Below are positions 8,593-18,200 of a stretch of 64,000 nucleotides of DNA, piece after piece. The DNA comes from Terrimonas sp964445775 (GTDB taxonomy: Bacteria > Bacteroidota > Bacteroidia > Chitinophagales > Chitinophagaceae): NCBI GenBank assembly GCA_964445775.1, contig CAYUMH010000006.1:1-64000 (forward strand), given 5' to 3'. The position numbers and the translations under genes are program-made. The notes beneath the pieces are model-generated. The model had not been told where the DNA came from and made no database searches. It was given only the letters and a program-made list of their open reading frames with translations. Within the stretch, counting starts at the first letter, position 1; each line of letters starts with the position of its first letter.

Positions 8593-9111
8593 ATGAAACA
8601 TTCCCTGGCAAAACTATTTACACTGGCTTTTACAGTGGTTTTATTTACAGCCTGCAGTAAAGACGGTGAAAAAGGCGATATCGGCGAAACCGGACCTGCC
8701 GGCCCCGCTGGCCCTCCCGGCACAGCCAATATTATTTACTCCGATTGGTTCTCTCCTACGGCCTGGACAGGAACAGGAACACAGTTTTCTAATTTTGTAA
8801 AAGCGGCTCCCGGAATTACTGACGCCATCAGGACCAATGGAACCATACTGGCTTTTGCGCAGTTTGTTAGCGACGGAACCAATATAAGACCTTTGCCGGC
8901 TACCACCATCAATGGTGCTTTTCTTACACACTGGAGCTTTTTCTCTAACGCGGTGGGCAGCCTCACATTTACCTGTTTTGGCGAAAACGGCAGCGTGATG
9001 ACACCCTCCACCTCTAATAAATACCGCTATGTAATTATACCCGGTGGTGTATTGGGCGGCAGAATGATGCCGGGTGCTACAGGCAATGGAACAGGTTATA
9101 GCGACCAGTAG
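8593..9111 (+). CDS. Small lipoprotein with collagen-like Gly-X-Y segment
   Basis: A 172-residue lipoprotein (lipobox LFTAC, Cys21). Immediately after the anchor comes a short run of six Gly-X-Y triplets, from GEKGDIGETG through GPAGPAGPPG, then a C-terminal globular part of about 130 residues that I do not recognise. Collagen-like triplets next to a lipid anchor are common in Bacteroidota lipoproteins and may act as a stalk or trimerisation element. I prefer ATG at 8593 over ATG at 8578 because it places a Lys/His-containing head directly before the hydrophobic signal core. Monocistronic, ended by the hairpin at 9214. Function unknown. Confidence 0.75.
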   Translation: MKHSLAKLFTLAFTVVLFTACSKDGEKGDIGETGPAGPAGPPGTANIIYSDWFSPTAWTGTGTQFSNFVKAAPGITDAIRTNGTILAFAQFVSDGTNIRPLPATTINGAFLTHWSFFSNAVGSLTFTCFGENGSVMTPSTSNKYRYVIIPGGVLGGRMMPGATGNGTGYSDQ

Positions 9112-9213
9112 TTAAAAGCTATGACTTATGAGCAATTGATAACCAAACTGAATATTCCCCGTAACGGCAGTAACGAAAAATAATAGGTTCAGTAATTTAC
9201 TGAATGAATAAAC

Positions 9214-9250
9214 AAAAAGCAATGTTGCAGAACATTGCTTTTTTATTTTG
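9214..9250 (+). terminator. Terminator after the collagen-like lipoprotein gene
   Basis: Stem of 13 bp (9214-9226 with 9231-9243), loop GCAG, then a T-rich tail. A perfect odd palindrome TTCAGTAATTTACTGAA (9188-9204) sits just upstream. Confidence 0.88.
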
Positions 9251-9444
9251 CACACTACCAGTTAGTGGTACAAAAACAATAGCTGTTGCGTGTAATGATC
9301 GTAAAAAGCCAACATTTGTGGTATTGTTCGGCAACAGGAGCCGCTGTATGTTTGTGTTGAAAATTATTGATACAATATAGTCAGTTCCTGCACTACAAAT
9401 CATACTGGCGGTCTTCTAAACCTATTACACCCGTACTCTTTTGA
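9251..9444 (+). other. Intergenic stretch, possible small RNA
   Basis: No protein gene is supported here. It lies between two plus-direction terminators (9214 and 9445), and a TTATTTTG word just before 9251 resembles a -7 box, so a short transcript of about 220 bases could be made. A local hairpin TACCA-GTTAG-TGGTA (9256-9270) is visible. No known RNA family is recognised. Confidence 0.3.
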
Positions 9445-9472
9445 GCCTGTTACCCTGGTAACGGGCTTTTTT
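9445..9472 (+). terminator. Orphan plus-strand terminator
   Basis: Stem GCCTGTTACC (9445-9454) with GGTAACGGGC (9457-9466), one G-T pair, followed by six T on the plus strand. The nearest plus-strand gene has its own terminator 200 bases earlier. Confidence 0.75.
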
Positions 9473-9483
9473 ATGCAGTCTTA

Positions 9484-12468
9484 TTATTTTATCAGTACGG
9501 TAGTTCCTTTTTGTACTACATGTTCTTTTGTGTCGCGGTGAATATAGCTCAGCTGCCATACATATACGCCGGCGCTTTGTTCAATACCTTTTACCCTGCC
9601 ATCCCATTTTTGCAACCAGTTGGTACTGTGAAATAATAACTGCCCCCAGCGGTTGAATACTTTAAAATCAAGGTTGTCGGCCTTAAAGGCGTTTAACGGA
9701 TACAGGTAATCATTTTTATTATCACCATTCGGTGTAAATGCGTTAGGTACAGCAATAAAACAACTGCCGAATATTTTTATTTGTTTGGTAGTTGTCATAC
9801 TGCAACCGCTGCCATTACCGGCAGTGAGTGAAATAGTATATAACCTGTCCCTGCCGGTTATTTCATACACCTGTGGTAAGGGCGTTTCACTGCTTCCGGT
9901 ATTGCCGTTGCCAAAGCTCCATTGCCAGGTGGTTATCGGGCCGCTGCTATTATTGGTAAAGCGGACCGTATCACCCGGGCAGGCTTCGGCCGGCACACTG
10001 AAATCGGCTGTAACTTTATTATTAAAATTTAGAGGTGTGGTATAGGTATCGGAACATAAGGCATTGCTAACGGTAAGGCTGATATTGTTTTGACTATTGG
10101 CTGCAAAAGACCGTGCAAAAGAAATAGCATTACTGGCCGCAACACCATTAACCTGCCAGCGCCAGTTAGTTACACCCCTGTTGCCGTCATGTGTAAAGGT
10201 AGTTACATTATTATCGCAGCCTAAAACAGAAGTATAGGTAAACTCCGCCGATACGGTATCGCTGGTGTTAAAGGATAGGGTTGCTCCTGCGGGAGTAGGC
10301 CGGTAACAGTTGTTTAATAAAGTATTGCCATCGCTGCCTGCGGCAAGGGTAATGGTATAAGTACCCGCATTAACAATAGGTGCTGCCAGTTGCAGAACGA
10401 TCTCCGTAGTAATGCCATTACCCGCGCAACCTCTTGCCGCTGTAATAGCCGGTGCACCGGTACCGGTTAAAACAAAATCGCTGCCATCGGCGGCTATGCT
10501 GTTACATAAAATCCCTTCTTTAAAAACAAGACGAAGTTCCCTGGGCGAACAGCCTATGGGTGCTATACTATCCATGGGTGTGAATGGTATATCAGGAACC
10601 ACAAAAGCGGCAGTTTCACCAACAGGAACAACTTTATTGCAGTCGCCTGTAAGTACTGCCGCAGGTGCTATTACAACAGCATAATTACCATTAACAGCAA
10701 TGGGTGCATTAAAGCTAAGGGTAATGGCATTGGTTTGGTTATTGCCATCACATTGTGTGCTTACATTAGTAATGCTTACAGCCGTAGGCCCGGTTACTAA
10801 AAAATCCTGCAGATTAACAGAAGCGCAATTGATCTTCTCGGTAAAATTTAATACTACACTTGAAGGCGCACAAACGGTAGAGCTAATAGTACCCATGGGT
10901 ATTGGAGGTAATACCGGTATATTAAACATTGCAGTGGATAAATCCGGTAATAACCTGCCACATTCTCCAATCAATACATTACCATCAGATCCGTTACTTA
11001 CCACAACCGAATAATTGCCGGGCGTGCTTATCGCATTTGCCAGTTGCAAGGTAATCGTATTAACATAACCGGCTGTGTTACAGGTAAAGGTAGCACCGTT
11101 AACCACAACAGGGGCAGGGCCTGTTATCGTAAAGTCAGATCCGTTAGCGGCAACAGAGCTGCACAATATACGATCGGGAAAATTAAGTGTGATAGTAGTT
11201 GGTAAACAGGCCGGTTGAGCAATAGTGCCCATACTTAAAGCTGTTTGAGGTGCAATAGTGAAATTATTATTATCACCTGCCGGAATAATGCGTCCGCAAT
11301 TGCCAATAAGTGTATTGCCATCGGTGCCACTGTTAATAGCCACCGTATAATTGCCGCTTGCGGTAATGGCGGCGCTTAGCTGCAGGGTAACAATGCTGGT
11401 AAAGCCGTTTGCGTCGCAGGTGCCTGTTGCGCCGGTTACCACAACGGCGGAAGGACCTGTAATGGTAAAATCGCTGCCATTGGCAGCAATGGTGTTACAA
11501 CGTACCGGTTCGGCCAGTTGTACGGTAATGGTAGATGGTATACAGGATGGGGGGGCAATGGTGCCCATGGTCATATTGGGGCGGGCGTTTACCGTAAAAT
11601 TAGCAGTTGCCGTTGTGGGTATCTGCGAATCGCAGTTGTCAGTAATACTATTCCCGTCATTGCCCCATGCTACGCCAACAGTATAGGGGCCGGCATTCAG
11701 CGGAGCGGCCAGGGTAATAAGTGCCGAGTCCATATCAAAACTATTGGTACAGTTAAATCCTGTAGCGCTGATAATGGTAGCGCCGCTGATAAAAAAATCA
11801 CTGCCATCGGCTGCCAGGCTGTTACACTTCATGGCCTTATTAAAACGTACGGTTACCTGTGTGCCATCGCAGCTGGCAGCAGCGGAAGATACGGTAGGCG
11901 CCAGCGGATCGGTAATAACAGCGGTGCCGCCGGTAAAGGACAGGTCATAACCCTGCTGCGAATTACTAAAATTACTGATGAGCAAAAGATATTCGTTACC
12001 GGCAACTAAAGTAGGCATAGAACCAATAGGAGGGTAACTGTTGCCACCACAATTGATAAGTCCGGTCCCGGTTCCCACAGCACCGGTATTGCCGGTTCTT
12101 CCTGACCAGTTTTCCGTTACTACCCAGGTTGGATTATTACCTACCTGCGAGGGGTCCCTGTTCGTAACATTATACAATACCCAGTCGTAATCGTCCAGTG
12201 TTCTTATTGGCCTGATCATAAAACCCAGGGTTCCGGTAGTATAACAGGTAAACTTATAATAATAAGGGTTAATGGCTTCGTATTCACCATTACCACATCT
12301 TACATTCATAACACCATTGTTACAGGAGGGTACATTCAGTTGACTGAAAGTAGTGGTGCCGCATACCGGGAAAGCCGATGCCGGCGTCTGGCCCAGGTTG
12401 GTACAAAGCTGGGCCATTGTTTCCAACAGCAAAAAGCAGCAAATAATGGTCAGTTTTAGTTTTCTCAT
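9484..12468 (-). CDS. T9SS type B cargo protein with five Ig-like repeats, PKD domain and gliding-type C-terminal domain
   Basis: A 994-residue exported protein. Order: signal peptide (KLKLTIICCFLLLETMAQ), an N-terminal domain (about 20-185) shared with the neighbour, five Ig-like repeats of about 105 residues (each with a core like CNSLAADGSDF and several Cys), a PKD-like domain with TTWQWSFGNGNTG, and the C-terminal sorting domain beginning VPNAFTPNGDNKNDYL and ending KGTTVLIK. That domain (gliding motility-associated, T9SS type B) directs transport across the outer membrane. ATG at 12468 is preferred to an upstream TTG. The repeats resemble Big_5/SbsA-type adhesin modules, so a surface or adhesive role is inferred; ligand unknown. 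Confidence 0.9.
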   Translation of the reverse strand: MRKLKLTIICCFLLLETMAQLCTNLGQTPASAFPVCGTTTFSQLNVPSCNNGVMNVRCGNGEYEAINPYYYKFTCYTTGTLGFMIRPIRTLDDYDWVLYNVTNRDPSQVGNNPTWVVTENWSGRTGNTGAVGTGTGLINCGGNSYPPIGSMPTLVAGNEYLLLISNFSNSQQGYDLSFTGGTAVITDPLAPTVSSAAASCDGTQVTVRFNKAMKCNSLAADGSDFFISGATIISATGFNCTNSFDMDSALITLAAPLNAGPYTVGVAWGNDGNSITDNCDSQIPTTATANFTVNARPNMTMGTIAPPSCIPSTITVQLAEPVRCNTIAANGSDFTITGPSAVVVTGATGTCDANGFTSIVTLQLSAAITASGNYTVAINSGTDGNTLIGNCGRIIPAGDNNNFTIAPQTALSMGTIAQPACLPTTITLNFPDRILCSSVAANGSDFTITGPAPVVVNGATFTCNTAGYVNTITLQLANAISTPGNYSVVVSNGSDGNVLIGECGRLLPDLSTAMFNIPVLPPIPMGTISSTVCAPSSVVLNFTEKINCASVNLQDFLVTGPTAVSITNVSTQCDGNNQTNAITLSFNAPIAVNGNYAVVIAPAAVLTGDCNKVVPVGETAAFVVPDIPFTPMDSIAPIGCSPRELRLVFKEGILCNSIAADGSDFVLTGTGAPAITAARGCAGNGITTEIVLQLAAPIVNAGTYTITLAAGSDGNTLLNNCYRPTPAGATLSFNTSDTVSAEFTYTSVLGCDNNVTTFTHDGNRGVTNWRWQVNGVAASNAISFARSFAANSQNNISLTVSNALCSDTYTTPLNFNNKVTADFSVPAEACPGDTVRFTNNSSGPITTWQWSFGNGNTGSSETPLPQVYEITGRDRLYTISLTAGNGSGCSMTTTKQIKIFGSCFIAVPNAFTPNGDNKNDYLYPLNAFKADNLDFKVFNRWGQLLFHSTNWLQKWDGRVKGIEQSAGVYVWQLSYIHRDTKEHVVQKGTTVLIK

Positions 12469-12590
12469 ACCTATCGTTAGCTTCAAATGGTTCTAACGAA
12501 TTTCGGATAAAAAAACTAATATGTAACCCTGCGTTAATAAGTATGTTAAATAACAGAAAGGGAGGGGTGATATTTGTGTGGGCATGCCCC

Positions 12591-12620
12591 CTTGCGGTAC
12601 CGGAAGGCAGGTACCGCAAG
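12591..12620. repeat. REP-like inverted repeat between the two T9SS cargo genes
   Basis: Perfect 11-bp arms (CTTGCGGTACC and GGTACCGCAAG) around an 8-base loop. The following bases (12621-12705), GC-rich with GGGCTATTCGCTC and GGGTATCCGCTGCTATCCC words, look like degenerate extragenic repeat sequence. Confidence 0.6.
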
Positions 12621-12768
12621 GCGTCGGGCTATTCGCTCATACTCCGGCACAGACCTGCGCTACCCCTTTCAGGGCCCTCACCGGGGTATCCGCTGCTATC
12701 CCTCATGCAATCACAAACAAAGTGTAATAGGCTGTATAAGCTACTGACAAACAATAAAAAGCAGTCAA

Positions 12769-14790
12769 TTATTTAATAAGGGTAAGTGTACCTTTCTGGA
12801 AAATTTCTTCACCAGTATCGCGGTGGGTATAACTTAAATGCCAAACATATATGCCAGTACCTTGTTCCACTCCGTTCACCTTTCCATCCCAGCCATCTTT
12901 CCAGTCGGTCATGGTAAACACGCGTTGGCCCCAGCGGTTATAAATACTAAAACGTAAATTTTGTGCTTTTACCGCATTGTTTGGGCGAATAATATCATTG
13001 ATCCTGTCACCATTAGGCGTAAAGGCATTGGGTACCGCTATATAACAGTTATTCAGTACTCTTAATTTCTTCTGTGCTACATCGCTACAGCCAAGTGTAC
13101 TATTGGTAGCGGTAAGTTTAATGGTGTAAATCCTTTCTTTATTATCCTGTATAAAACTTAAGGGCAGGGGCGATCGTGTATTGCTGGTTCCTAATGCGCC
13201 AAAGTCCCATTGCCAGCTATCAATTAAGCCGGTACTGGTATTCTCTAATGTAAGATTATCCTCCGGGCATATATCAGCGGGCATCACAAAGGCGGCAATT
13301 ACTTCATTGTCCAGTACAATGGTTTGCCTGGCGGTATCGCTGCAAACCCCATTCGTTACAATCAGGGATACTGCATTGGTACTGCTGGCCGAAAATATTT
13401 GCCGGGTAGTGGCCGTATTAGCGGTAGCGCTGTTATTAAAACTCCACCACCATTGATTTACCTGGTGGGCGCCATCATGAAAAAAATCTAAAGTATCAAA
13501 CCTGCAGCCCAGGGTATTGGTATAAGTAAAATCGGCATTAACGGTATCGGTTGCTGTAAAACTAACAGGTGTAGGTTGTAAAATCTGGCCACATTCATCC
13601 CGCACAGCTCCGCCACCTACACTTAAACGCGGTGTTACGGTATAGGTGCCGCCTACACTTATCGGCAAGGCTAAGGTGAGCGTAACAATATCACTGAGGC
13701 CATTGGTACAGGTACCGCTTGCTCCTGTAATATTTACTGCCTGCGGACCGGTTATTAAAAAATTACTGCCGTCAGCGGCAATCGTACTGCAGTCAATTTT
13801 TTTACTGAAATGCAGTTTTATTTGCCTGGGCGCACAACCCACCCTGGCTACACTATCAATGGGTATAGGTTGGGGAACGGTGTATATAAACGGCAATGAT
13901 TCACCGGCGGGTATACCACGGTCACAGTTATCCAGCATGGTATTACCATCACCGCCGTTATTAATAATTAAATTGTACGATGCTGAGGGAAGTGGATTGC
14001 TTAATGTGATCAGTACTTCCTCGGTATTAAAGCCGCTATTACAACCAACCGTGGTTACAGCAGTAACCGTGGCATTGGCCGGGAATATGGAAAACTCACT
14101 GCCATTACCGCTAAGGCTGCTGCATTTCATGGCCTTATTAAGTTTAATGCGTAACTGTGTGCCATCACAACTGGTGGTAACGGATTGAAGGTGCGGTTCT
14201 TTTGGGTCGGTAATAACCGCAGTACCGCCACCAAACGAAAGGTCATATCCGCTTTGCGAATCGGTATAATGACTCACCAGCAAAATATATTCGTGACCGG
14301 CAATCAGGTTGGGCGAGCGGGCAAAATTAGGCTTGTTGTCCTGTGGTGCAGAAGCGCATTGAATAAAAGTTACACCGGAAGCGGAAGCGCCGGTATTGCC
14401 GGGTGTTGCTGACCAGTTACCGGAAACAATAATATTCCTGTTGGTAAAAACGGCATCGGGACTCAGGCCGGTTACATCGTATAACTGCCAGTCATAATCA
14501 TCATTCATATTATCCGGCGAAATAACAAAGCTTAACGTGCCTGCGGTATAACAGGTAAACTTATACCAAAATGGGTTTTTATTTTCGTAATTGGCGCCAT
14601 CTCCGCTACAGCCGGGTACAAATAAGCTGGTACTGCTGCATATCGGAACATTGCTTTGGTGAAAAGTACTGGTACCGCAAACCGGGAAAGCCGTAGCAGG
14701 GGTCTGTCCAAGTGTAGTACAGGGTTGTGCATAGAGAATGGTAGCTGCACTGATCAACAAGAGGAGTAAAAACGAAATTTTTAAATTCAT
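12769..14790 (-). CDS. T9SS type B cargo protein, shorter paralogue with two Ig-like repeats
   Basis: A 673-residue paralogue of the protein at 9484-12468, encoded just upstream on the same strand (282 bases apart). It shares the signal peptide type (MNLKISFLLLLLISAATILYAQ), the N-terminal domain with LGQTPATAFPVCGTSTF, a PKD-like domain (IDSWQWDFGALG) and the type B sorting domain (VPNAFTPNGDRINDIIRP... ending KGTLTLIK). Only two Ig-like repeats are present: they correspond best to the first and last of the five in the longer paralogue. Secretion through the T9SS and surface exposure follow from the sorting domain; the function beyond that is unknown. Confidence 0.9.
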   Translation of the reverse strand: MNLKISFLLLLLISAATILYAQPCTTLGQTPATAFPVCGTSTFHQSNVPICSSTSLFVPGCSGDGANYENKNPFWYKFTCYTAGTLSFVISPDNMNDDYDWQLYDVTGLSPDAVFTNRNIIVSGNWSATPGNTGASASGVTFIQCASAPQDNKPNFARSPNLIAGHEYILLVSHYTDSQSGYDLSFGGGTAVITDPKEPHLQSVTTSCDGTQLRIKLNKAMKCSSLSGNGSEFSIFPANATVTAVTTVGCNSGFNTEEVLITLSNPLPSASYNLIINNGGDGNTMLDNCDRGIPAGESLPFIYTVPQPIPIDSVARVGCAPRQIKLHFSKKIDCSTIAADGSNFLITGPQAVNITGASGTCTNGLSDIVTLTLALPISVGGTYTVTPRLSVGGGAVRDECGQILQPTPVSFTATDTVNADFTYTNTLGCRFDTLDFFHDGAHQVNQWWWSFNNSATANTATTRQIFSASSTNAVSLIVTNGVCSDTARQTIVLDNEVIAAFVMPADICPEDNLTLENTSTGLIDSWQWDFGALGTSNTRSPLPLSFIQDNKERIYTIKLTATNSTLGCSDVAQKKLRVLNNCYIAVPNAFTPNGDRINDIIRPNNAVKAQNLRFSIYNRWGQRVFTMTDWKDGWDGKVNGVEQGTGIYVWHLSYTHRDTGEEIFQKGTLTLIK

Positions 14791-14915
14791 TGCCTTTTAA
14801 ACTATCCGGATCAGCCATCCGGGTGAATTTTACTGACAGTAAAGGTACCATTTTCGCTGCCTGTAGGTGTTTTTTTGTTAATATGTCAACTGTTGTTGAT
14901 TGCAGGATGATGGCA

Positions 14916-16025
14916 TTATGCCAGTTTATACATTTTACCTGGCAGGGGAGATAGAACGTTTTGCAGTTCCAGGCTTAAAATAGCAGCGGCAATGGAACTA
15001 TTGGTTAAGCCTGAACGTTCTTTTAATTCATCAATATGAACAGGAGGCTGATCATTTAGCAAGTCAACAACAATCTTTTCTTCAGGTGTAAAAGGTAATA
15101 ATAAGGCTTGCTGCGGTGCTTTATTTTTAGCTGTTTTCTTTTGTGAGGTTTCCCATCCTAGTACCTGTAATATATCATCAGGGTGTTGCAACAAACCCGC
15201 ACTTCCATTTTGTATCAGCTTGTTGCAACCCCTGCTTTTTAAGTCGGTAGTTTTACCGGGCAGGGCAAATAATGGTTTTTTATACCGCTGTGCCAGTTGG
15301 GCGGTAATTAAACTGCCGCCGTTTTCACGTGTTTCTATAATGGCTACTGCATCACTAATGGCTGCTACAATACGGTTGCGTCTTGGAAAATTATAACGTT
15401 CCGGTTGGGTATTGCTCGTAAACTCGGTTAATAAACCACCCTGTTGCTGCAATATTTCCTTTGCAAGGCCTTTATGTTGTGCGGGATAAATAGTATCTAA
15501 CCCATGTGCCAGTACGCCGATGGTGGGCACTCGCTGGTCAACAGAAGCTTTGTGTGCTATGGCATCAATACCGGCAGCCATACCACTGATAATATGAATA
15601 TTTTTGGTTGCAAAATATTTCACCAGCTCTTCTGTCATCTCCTTTCCGTATGATGAATTGGAGCGGGAACCTATAATGGCAATATGCCTGTTGTGGTTTA
15701 AATCTGCATGGCCTTTGTAGTACAAAACAGTGGGTGCATCGTGAATTTTTAACAAACGTTGGGGATAGTCTTCATCTGTATACAGCAAGGCCTTTATTTT
15801 ATATTTTTCAAGGAACCGTATCTCCTCTGCCGCACGTTCAAAATTGGTGAACTGTTTAATATGCTGGGCCCGGGCTTCGCCAATACCCGGTATTTTTTCT
15901 ATCTGCGAGCTTTTTGCGGTAAAAATAGCATCAACCGGTAAATGGTTTAACAATATCCTTGCCTGTACAGGTCCAATCAAAGGCACCTGCAATAATGCAA
16001 TATGATGAAGTAAGGAGGTGGACAT
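14916..16025 (-). CDS. dprA: DNA-processing protein DprA
   Basis: DprA loads RecA on incoming single-stranded DNA during natural transformation. The 369-residue protein has an N-terminal helix-hairpin-helix/SAM-like region (IEKIPGIGEARAQHI, about 40-60), the Rossmann-like core with IIGSRSNSSYG and SGMAAGIDAIAH, the conserved PRRNRIVAAIS and GGSLITA segments, and a C-terminal winged-helix domain (about 305-369). It starts 57 bases after the PorE-like gene on the same strand, so the two may share a transcript. Length and motifs are normal. Confidence 0.95.
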   Translation of the reverse strand: MSTSLLHHIALLQVPLIGPVQARILLNHLPVDAIFTAKSSQIEKIPGIGEARAQHIKQFTNFERAAEEIRFLEKYKIKALLYTDEDYPQRLLKIHDAPTVLYYKGHADLNHNRHIAIIGSRSNSSYGKEMTEELVKYFATKNIHIISGMAAGIDAIAHKASVDQRVPTIGVLAHGLDTIYPAQHKGLAKEILQQQGGLLTEFTSNTQPERYNFPRRNRIVAAISDAVAIIETRENGGSLITAQLAQRYKKPLFALPGKTTDLKSRGCNKLIQNGSAGLLQHPDDILQVLGWETSQKKTAKNKAPQQALLLPFTPEEKIVVDLLNDQPPVHIDELKERSGLTNSSIAAAILSLELQNVLSPLPGKMYKLA

Positions 16026-16082
16026 CTGGTGTTTTTCGGTTTCCTAAATATAAGATAAACCGCAAACATTTCATAGCCACTT

Positions 16083-18017
16083 TTACTTGCTGGTGATCCT
16101 GATCTCGGTACGCCGGTTCTGTGCCCTGCCTGCTTCGGTACTGTTATCCGCAACCGGCCTGGTTTCGCCATAGCCTGCATAGCTTAACCGCTTGGGCGAA
16201 ATAAATTTGTATTGCAGATAAGCAACCACACGTTTGGCCCGGTTCTCCGATAACAGTTTATTATCGGCGGGTTTGCCTGCGTTGTCGGTATGTCCTGATA
16301 TTTCAATCGTCACTCCCGGGTTATCATTTAAAAACTGGATGAGTTTATCCAGCTCAATATATGATTCGGGTTTAAGGTCAAACTTATTGATATCAAAAAA
16401 CACATTGTTGAGTACAATACTGGCATTGGCTTCAATAGGCTGTAACGCAATATCTTTTTTATAGGTAGAGTCGGCCGTAGTGCCCTGTACCAGGAACCTG
16501 TCTGAGAAAAACAGGTAACCTTGCTTGTTTACATTAAAAACATAATCATTTCCTGCCGGAAGTGTAATAAGATATGCTCCGTCGGCTTCAGTGCGCACTT
16601 TATTTATTACCCGGTTGGTGGAAAGATTGATGAGCTCAACAGTAGACGCAATCCCTTCCTTCGTTTTTTTATCATGCACTTTGCCGGTTATCCATAGTGT
16701 TTTGTTGGGCCGTACATCCTGCGGTAGTTCAAAACTATATATATCCAGCCCACCTTTACCTTCGGGCCTTTCGCCGGCATAATAAGCAGTGGCGCCATCT
16801 GCCGTTATATAAAGTGTTCCTTCTTTGTTAATGGTATTAATGGGATAACCCAGGTTAACGGGTGGTGCAGAAAAATTACCGGCACTGTCCTTCTTCGTAA
16901 AAAAAAGATCGTCATCGCCGTATCCCTGCCAGGTATTGGAAGTGAAATACAATGTCTGGTTATCGGCATGCATAAAGGGACATTGTTCATCACCGGCTGT
17001 ATTAACGCCTGGTCCCAGGTTTTCGGGTTCGCCCCAGAAACCTTTTTCGTTTAGGCGGGTAACATAAATATCAATACCACCATAACCGCCGGGACGGCTG
17101 CTGGCAAAATATATTTCACGTTTATCCGGTGAAAGACAGGGTTGCGAATCCCATTGATCACTGTTGATCTTTCGTCCCATATTTTTTGCGGCCGACCATT
17201 GGCCGTCCTGGAAATAAGCAATATATAAATCGCAGCCGCCAAATCCTTCCGGCCGGTGGCATCCGGTAAACACCAGCCATTTACCATCCTGGGATATCTG
17301 TAAAGCGCCTTCATTATAACTGGTGTTTATATCACCGTTCAAGGGCCTGGCTATGCTCCATTCCGTTTCATTAAAATTGCTGGAAAAAAAATCTTCATTG
17401 GCACTGCCCAATCGGCGTGTGAAGATCAGTTCTTTTTTATCAATGGTCAGTGAAGGGAAGTATTCAGACTCTTTGGTGTTGACCGTGCTGCCGGCATTAA
17501 CAGGCGTAAAGTTGTATTGCCTGTTTTTTAAAAAACTGTTGTTATAGGAAACGGCAAATTCATAGTTTTTTTTACGCTGCAGGTAGGCCTGTAATTGTTT
17601 TTCGTTTTTAGGCGGCTTACTGTTTAATACCTGTGTAAGAGCTTCCAGCGCAGGCGCAAATTTACCTACCGATGCTAATGTGGTAGAGTACATCAATTTA
17701 TCCTGCAGGGTGTAAACGCTGTCAATGGCAAAAGCAGCTTCAAAGTTTTCAATACTTTTATTATAACTGTTTAACTTATAGTATACATTGGCTAATGCAA
17801 TATAGGCGTCTACATAGTTTTTATCAATCTGTATAGCTTGTGTAAGCAAACCTGCCGCGCTGATATAATTCTGGTCATTTACGCGTTCACCTGCCTGCTG
17901 GTACAAGGCCACCGCTTTTTTATTTACTTTACCCGGAACATAATTTTGTGCACCGGCTGTTTGGTAAATAAAAAAACAAAACAGGAGTATGACAGGGTAT
18001 TTGTTAAAGTTGACCAT
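16083..18017 (-). CDS. PorE-like outer-membrane protein: TPR, beta-propeller, regulatory and OmpA domains
   Basis: A 644-residue exported protein (signal peptide ending TAGAQ). Domains in order: TPR helices (about 25-135), a PD40/WD40-like beta-propeller (about 175-430; SQPCLSPDKREIYFASSRPG is a typical blade), a carboxypeptidase-regulatory-like domain (about 440-520), and a C-terminal OmpA domain (about 535-644) with the peptidoglycan-binding signature GHTDNAG...NRAKRV and NRRTEI. This architecture matches PorE, a T9SS component that links the machinery to peptidoglycan, but several paralogues with the same layout exist in Bacteroidota, so PorE itself is not certain. Two T9SS cargo genes lie nearby. 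Confidence 0.85.
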   Translation of the reverse strand: MVNFNKYPVILLFCFFIYQTAGAQNYVPGKVNKKAVALYQQAGERVNDQNYISAAGLLTQAIQIDKNYVDAYIALANVYYKLNSYNKSIENFEAAFAIDSVYTLQDKLMYSTTLASVGKFAPALEALTQVLNSKPPKNEKQLQAYLQRKKNYEFAVSYNNSFLKNRQYNFTPVNAGSTVNTKESEYFPSLTIDKKELIFTRRLGSANEDFFSSNFNETEWSIARPLNGDINTSYNEGALQISQDGKWLVFTGCHRPEGFGGCDLYIAYFQDGQWSAAKNMGRKINSDQWDSQPCLSPDKREIYFASSRPGGYGGIDIYVTRLNEKGFWGEPENLGPGVNTAGDEQCPFMHADNQTLYFTSNTWQGYGDDDLFFTKKDSAGNFSAPPVNLGYPINTINKEGTLYITADGATAYYAGERPEGKGGLDIYSFELPQDVRPNKTLWITGKVHDKKTKEGIASTVELINLSTNRVINKVRTEADGAYLITLPAGNDYVFNVNKQGYLFFSDRFLVQGTTADSTYKKDIALQPIEANASIVLNNVFFDINKFDLKPESYIELDKLIQFLNDNPGVTIEISGHTDNAGKPADNKLLSENRAKRVVAYLQYKFISPKRLSYAGYGETRPVADNSTEAGRAQNRRTEIRITSK

Positions 18018-18200
18018 AAAATACTAACGAATCTAAATATTATTTATTTTTAAGATCGTAAATCTCTCAGAAAATATTCCAGTCCTCCGGCCATAAGCCC
18101 TCTTTACCATTTTACTTGCTGTTTAAGATTGTATCTCTAAAGTAAGTAATAACAAAAGAATTAACTTAAAACGGTCAGTTTGTATTTATAAAAGTGCTGC

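Noticed and set aside
8511..8729. Gly-Pro-rich minus-strand frame
   Set aside because: It is the antisense of the collagen-like triplets in the lipoprotein gene.
14532..14851. Minus-strand frames near the start of the short T9SS cargo gene
   Set aside because: Overlap the true reading frame and lack any domain.
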